A DNA stretch of 45,194 nt from Clostridiales bacterium. GTDB taxonomy: Bacteria > Bacillota > Clostridia > Saccharofermentanales > Saccharofermentanaceae. The stretch lies in assembly GCA_017617295.1 (NCBI GenBank), contig JAFZWN010000006.1, forward strand, positions 1-45,194. Direction: 5' to 3'. Every line of letters starts with the position of its first letter. Within the stretch, counting starts at the first letter, position 1. Below are positions 44,687-45,194 of this stretch, one piece after another. The position numbers and the translations under genes were made by a program. The notes under the pieces are model-generated. The model had not been told where the DNA came from and made no database searches. It saw only the letters and a program-made list of their open reading frames with translations.

Positions 44687-45194
44687 ATGGATAAAACAGT
44701 AAGATTAAAAGCTATTAGCATTATATGTTCGATCATAATCATAATTGTGTCTTTTCCGGTTATGGCTTCCGGGGAAACTGCTCTGACCATCGAAGAAAGG
44801 CGTTCTTCTATAGTTATTCACGAAGGTGAATCTCTTCAGCCGGAGGGACGTCAGCCAGAAGCATATTATTGTTTCACAGTCGAACATGAGGGTTATTATA
44901 CTATAACCGCCGAGAGTGCCAGTTGTGATACTGTTTTATATTTGTACAGATCTAACGGTGTTTTTTTGTGTGTAAATGATGATTCTAACGGTACGAATTC
45001 AAGCATCGCACAATATCTGGAAACCGGCAGCAAATACTATATTAAAGCTACATCTACCGGTGGAGGGGCTCTCAGAAATTATACAGTATCCCTTAAAGCT
45101 ATATGGCATGACATGTATGTTACATATAATGGTGCAACTTATACCTGCAATGATGGAGAGTGCCCTGCAGAAATACATCCGCAGGATGATTGTC
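44687..45194 (+). CDS. Secreted protein, 3'-truncated by the window end
   Basis: An open frame from ATG 44687 runs off the end of the window; at least 169 residues are visible. A Sec signal peptide (about 1-28, with the hydrophobic run SIIIIIVSFPVM, cleavage near MAS) is followed by a beta-rich region (about 45-135). It has the pattern of bacterial pre-peptidase-like or surface beta-sandwich domains: AYYCFTVEHEGYYTI, DTVLYLY, then a Tyr-rich segment. A Cys-containing stretch follows (YTCNDGECP). Base use is more AT-rich than upstream genes. The function cannot be told from this part. Confidence 0.75.
   Translation, partial: MDKTVRLKAISIICSIIIIIVSFPVMASGETALTIEERRSSIVIHEGESLQPEGRQPEAYYCFTVEHEGYYTITAESASCDTVLYLYRSNGVFLCVNDDSNGTNSSIAQYLETGSKYYIKATSTGGGALRNYTVSLKAIWHDMYVTYNGATYTCNDGECPAEIHPQDDC

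Overview
The window is chromosomal DNA of a low-to-mid GC Gram-positive bacterium, most likely a gut or rumen-type member of the Clostridia (Bacillota). The evidence is a PolC-type replicative polymerase, a PASTA-domain kinase with its PP2C phosphatase, a ClpE-type ATPase, Shine-Dalgarno sites of the AGGAGG type, and many secreted DUF4214 proteins. I cannot name the genus. Every gene I accept lies on the + strand, and the window ends inside a gene.

Region 1 (about 1-19.7 kb) is a dense housekeeping block: rseP, ispG, polC, priA, a DUF2974 hydrolase, def, fmt, rsmB, rlmN, stp, prkC, rsgA, rpe and thiN. Genes from def to thiN mostly overlap or abut by a few bases, so they are probably co-transcribed and translationally coupled. 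They serve isoprenoid synthesis, replication and restart, formyl-Met handling, ribosome modification, wall-linked signalling and thiamine activation. The most striking gene is polC: its proofreading exonuclease domain is present in outline, but the catalytic residues of all three Exo motifs appear to be replaced.

Region 2 (about 19.7-29.8 kb) is accessory and mainly exported. It holds a DUF4214 protein with a leucine-rich region, a thioredoxin-dependent peroxidase, a DUF4214-L,D-transpeptidase fusion, tRNA-Glu, a seven-helix membrane protein, a DUF4214-solute-binding fusion, a PstS-like lipoprotein and a WG-repeat-like lipoprotein.

Region 3 (about 29.9-36.8 kb) returns to common functions: uvrA behind a possible LexA box, clpE, a GNAT acetyltransferase, a small SH3 lipoprotein, tRNA-Gly and tRNA-Arg.

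Region 4 (about 36.9-43.9 kb) has two tandem paralogous transglutaminase-DUF4214 secreted proteins, then a DUF3592-like membrane protein paired with a membrane-anchored degenerate J-domain protein. A three-tRNA operon (His, Gln, Lys) follows. From about 44.2 kb the DNA becomes visibly AT-rich, with a palindrome, a possible 31-residue ORF and the start of a secreted protein cut by the window end.

The main theme outside housekeeping is a family of five exported proteins that share a pair of tandem DUF4214 modules but carry different partner domains (leucine-rich region, L,D-transpeptidase, sugar-type binding protein, two transglutaminases). I infer that the module is a common surface-targeting or assembly tag.
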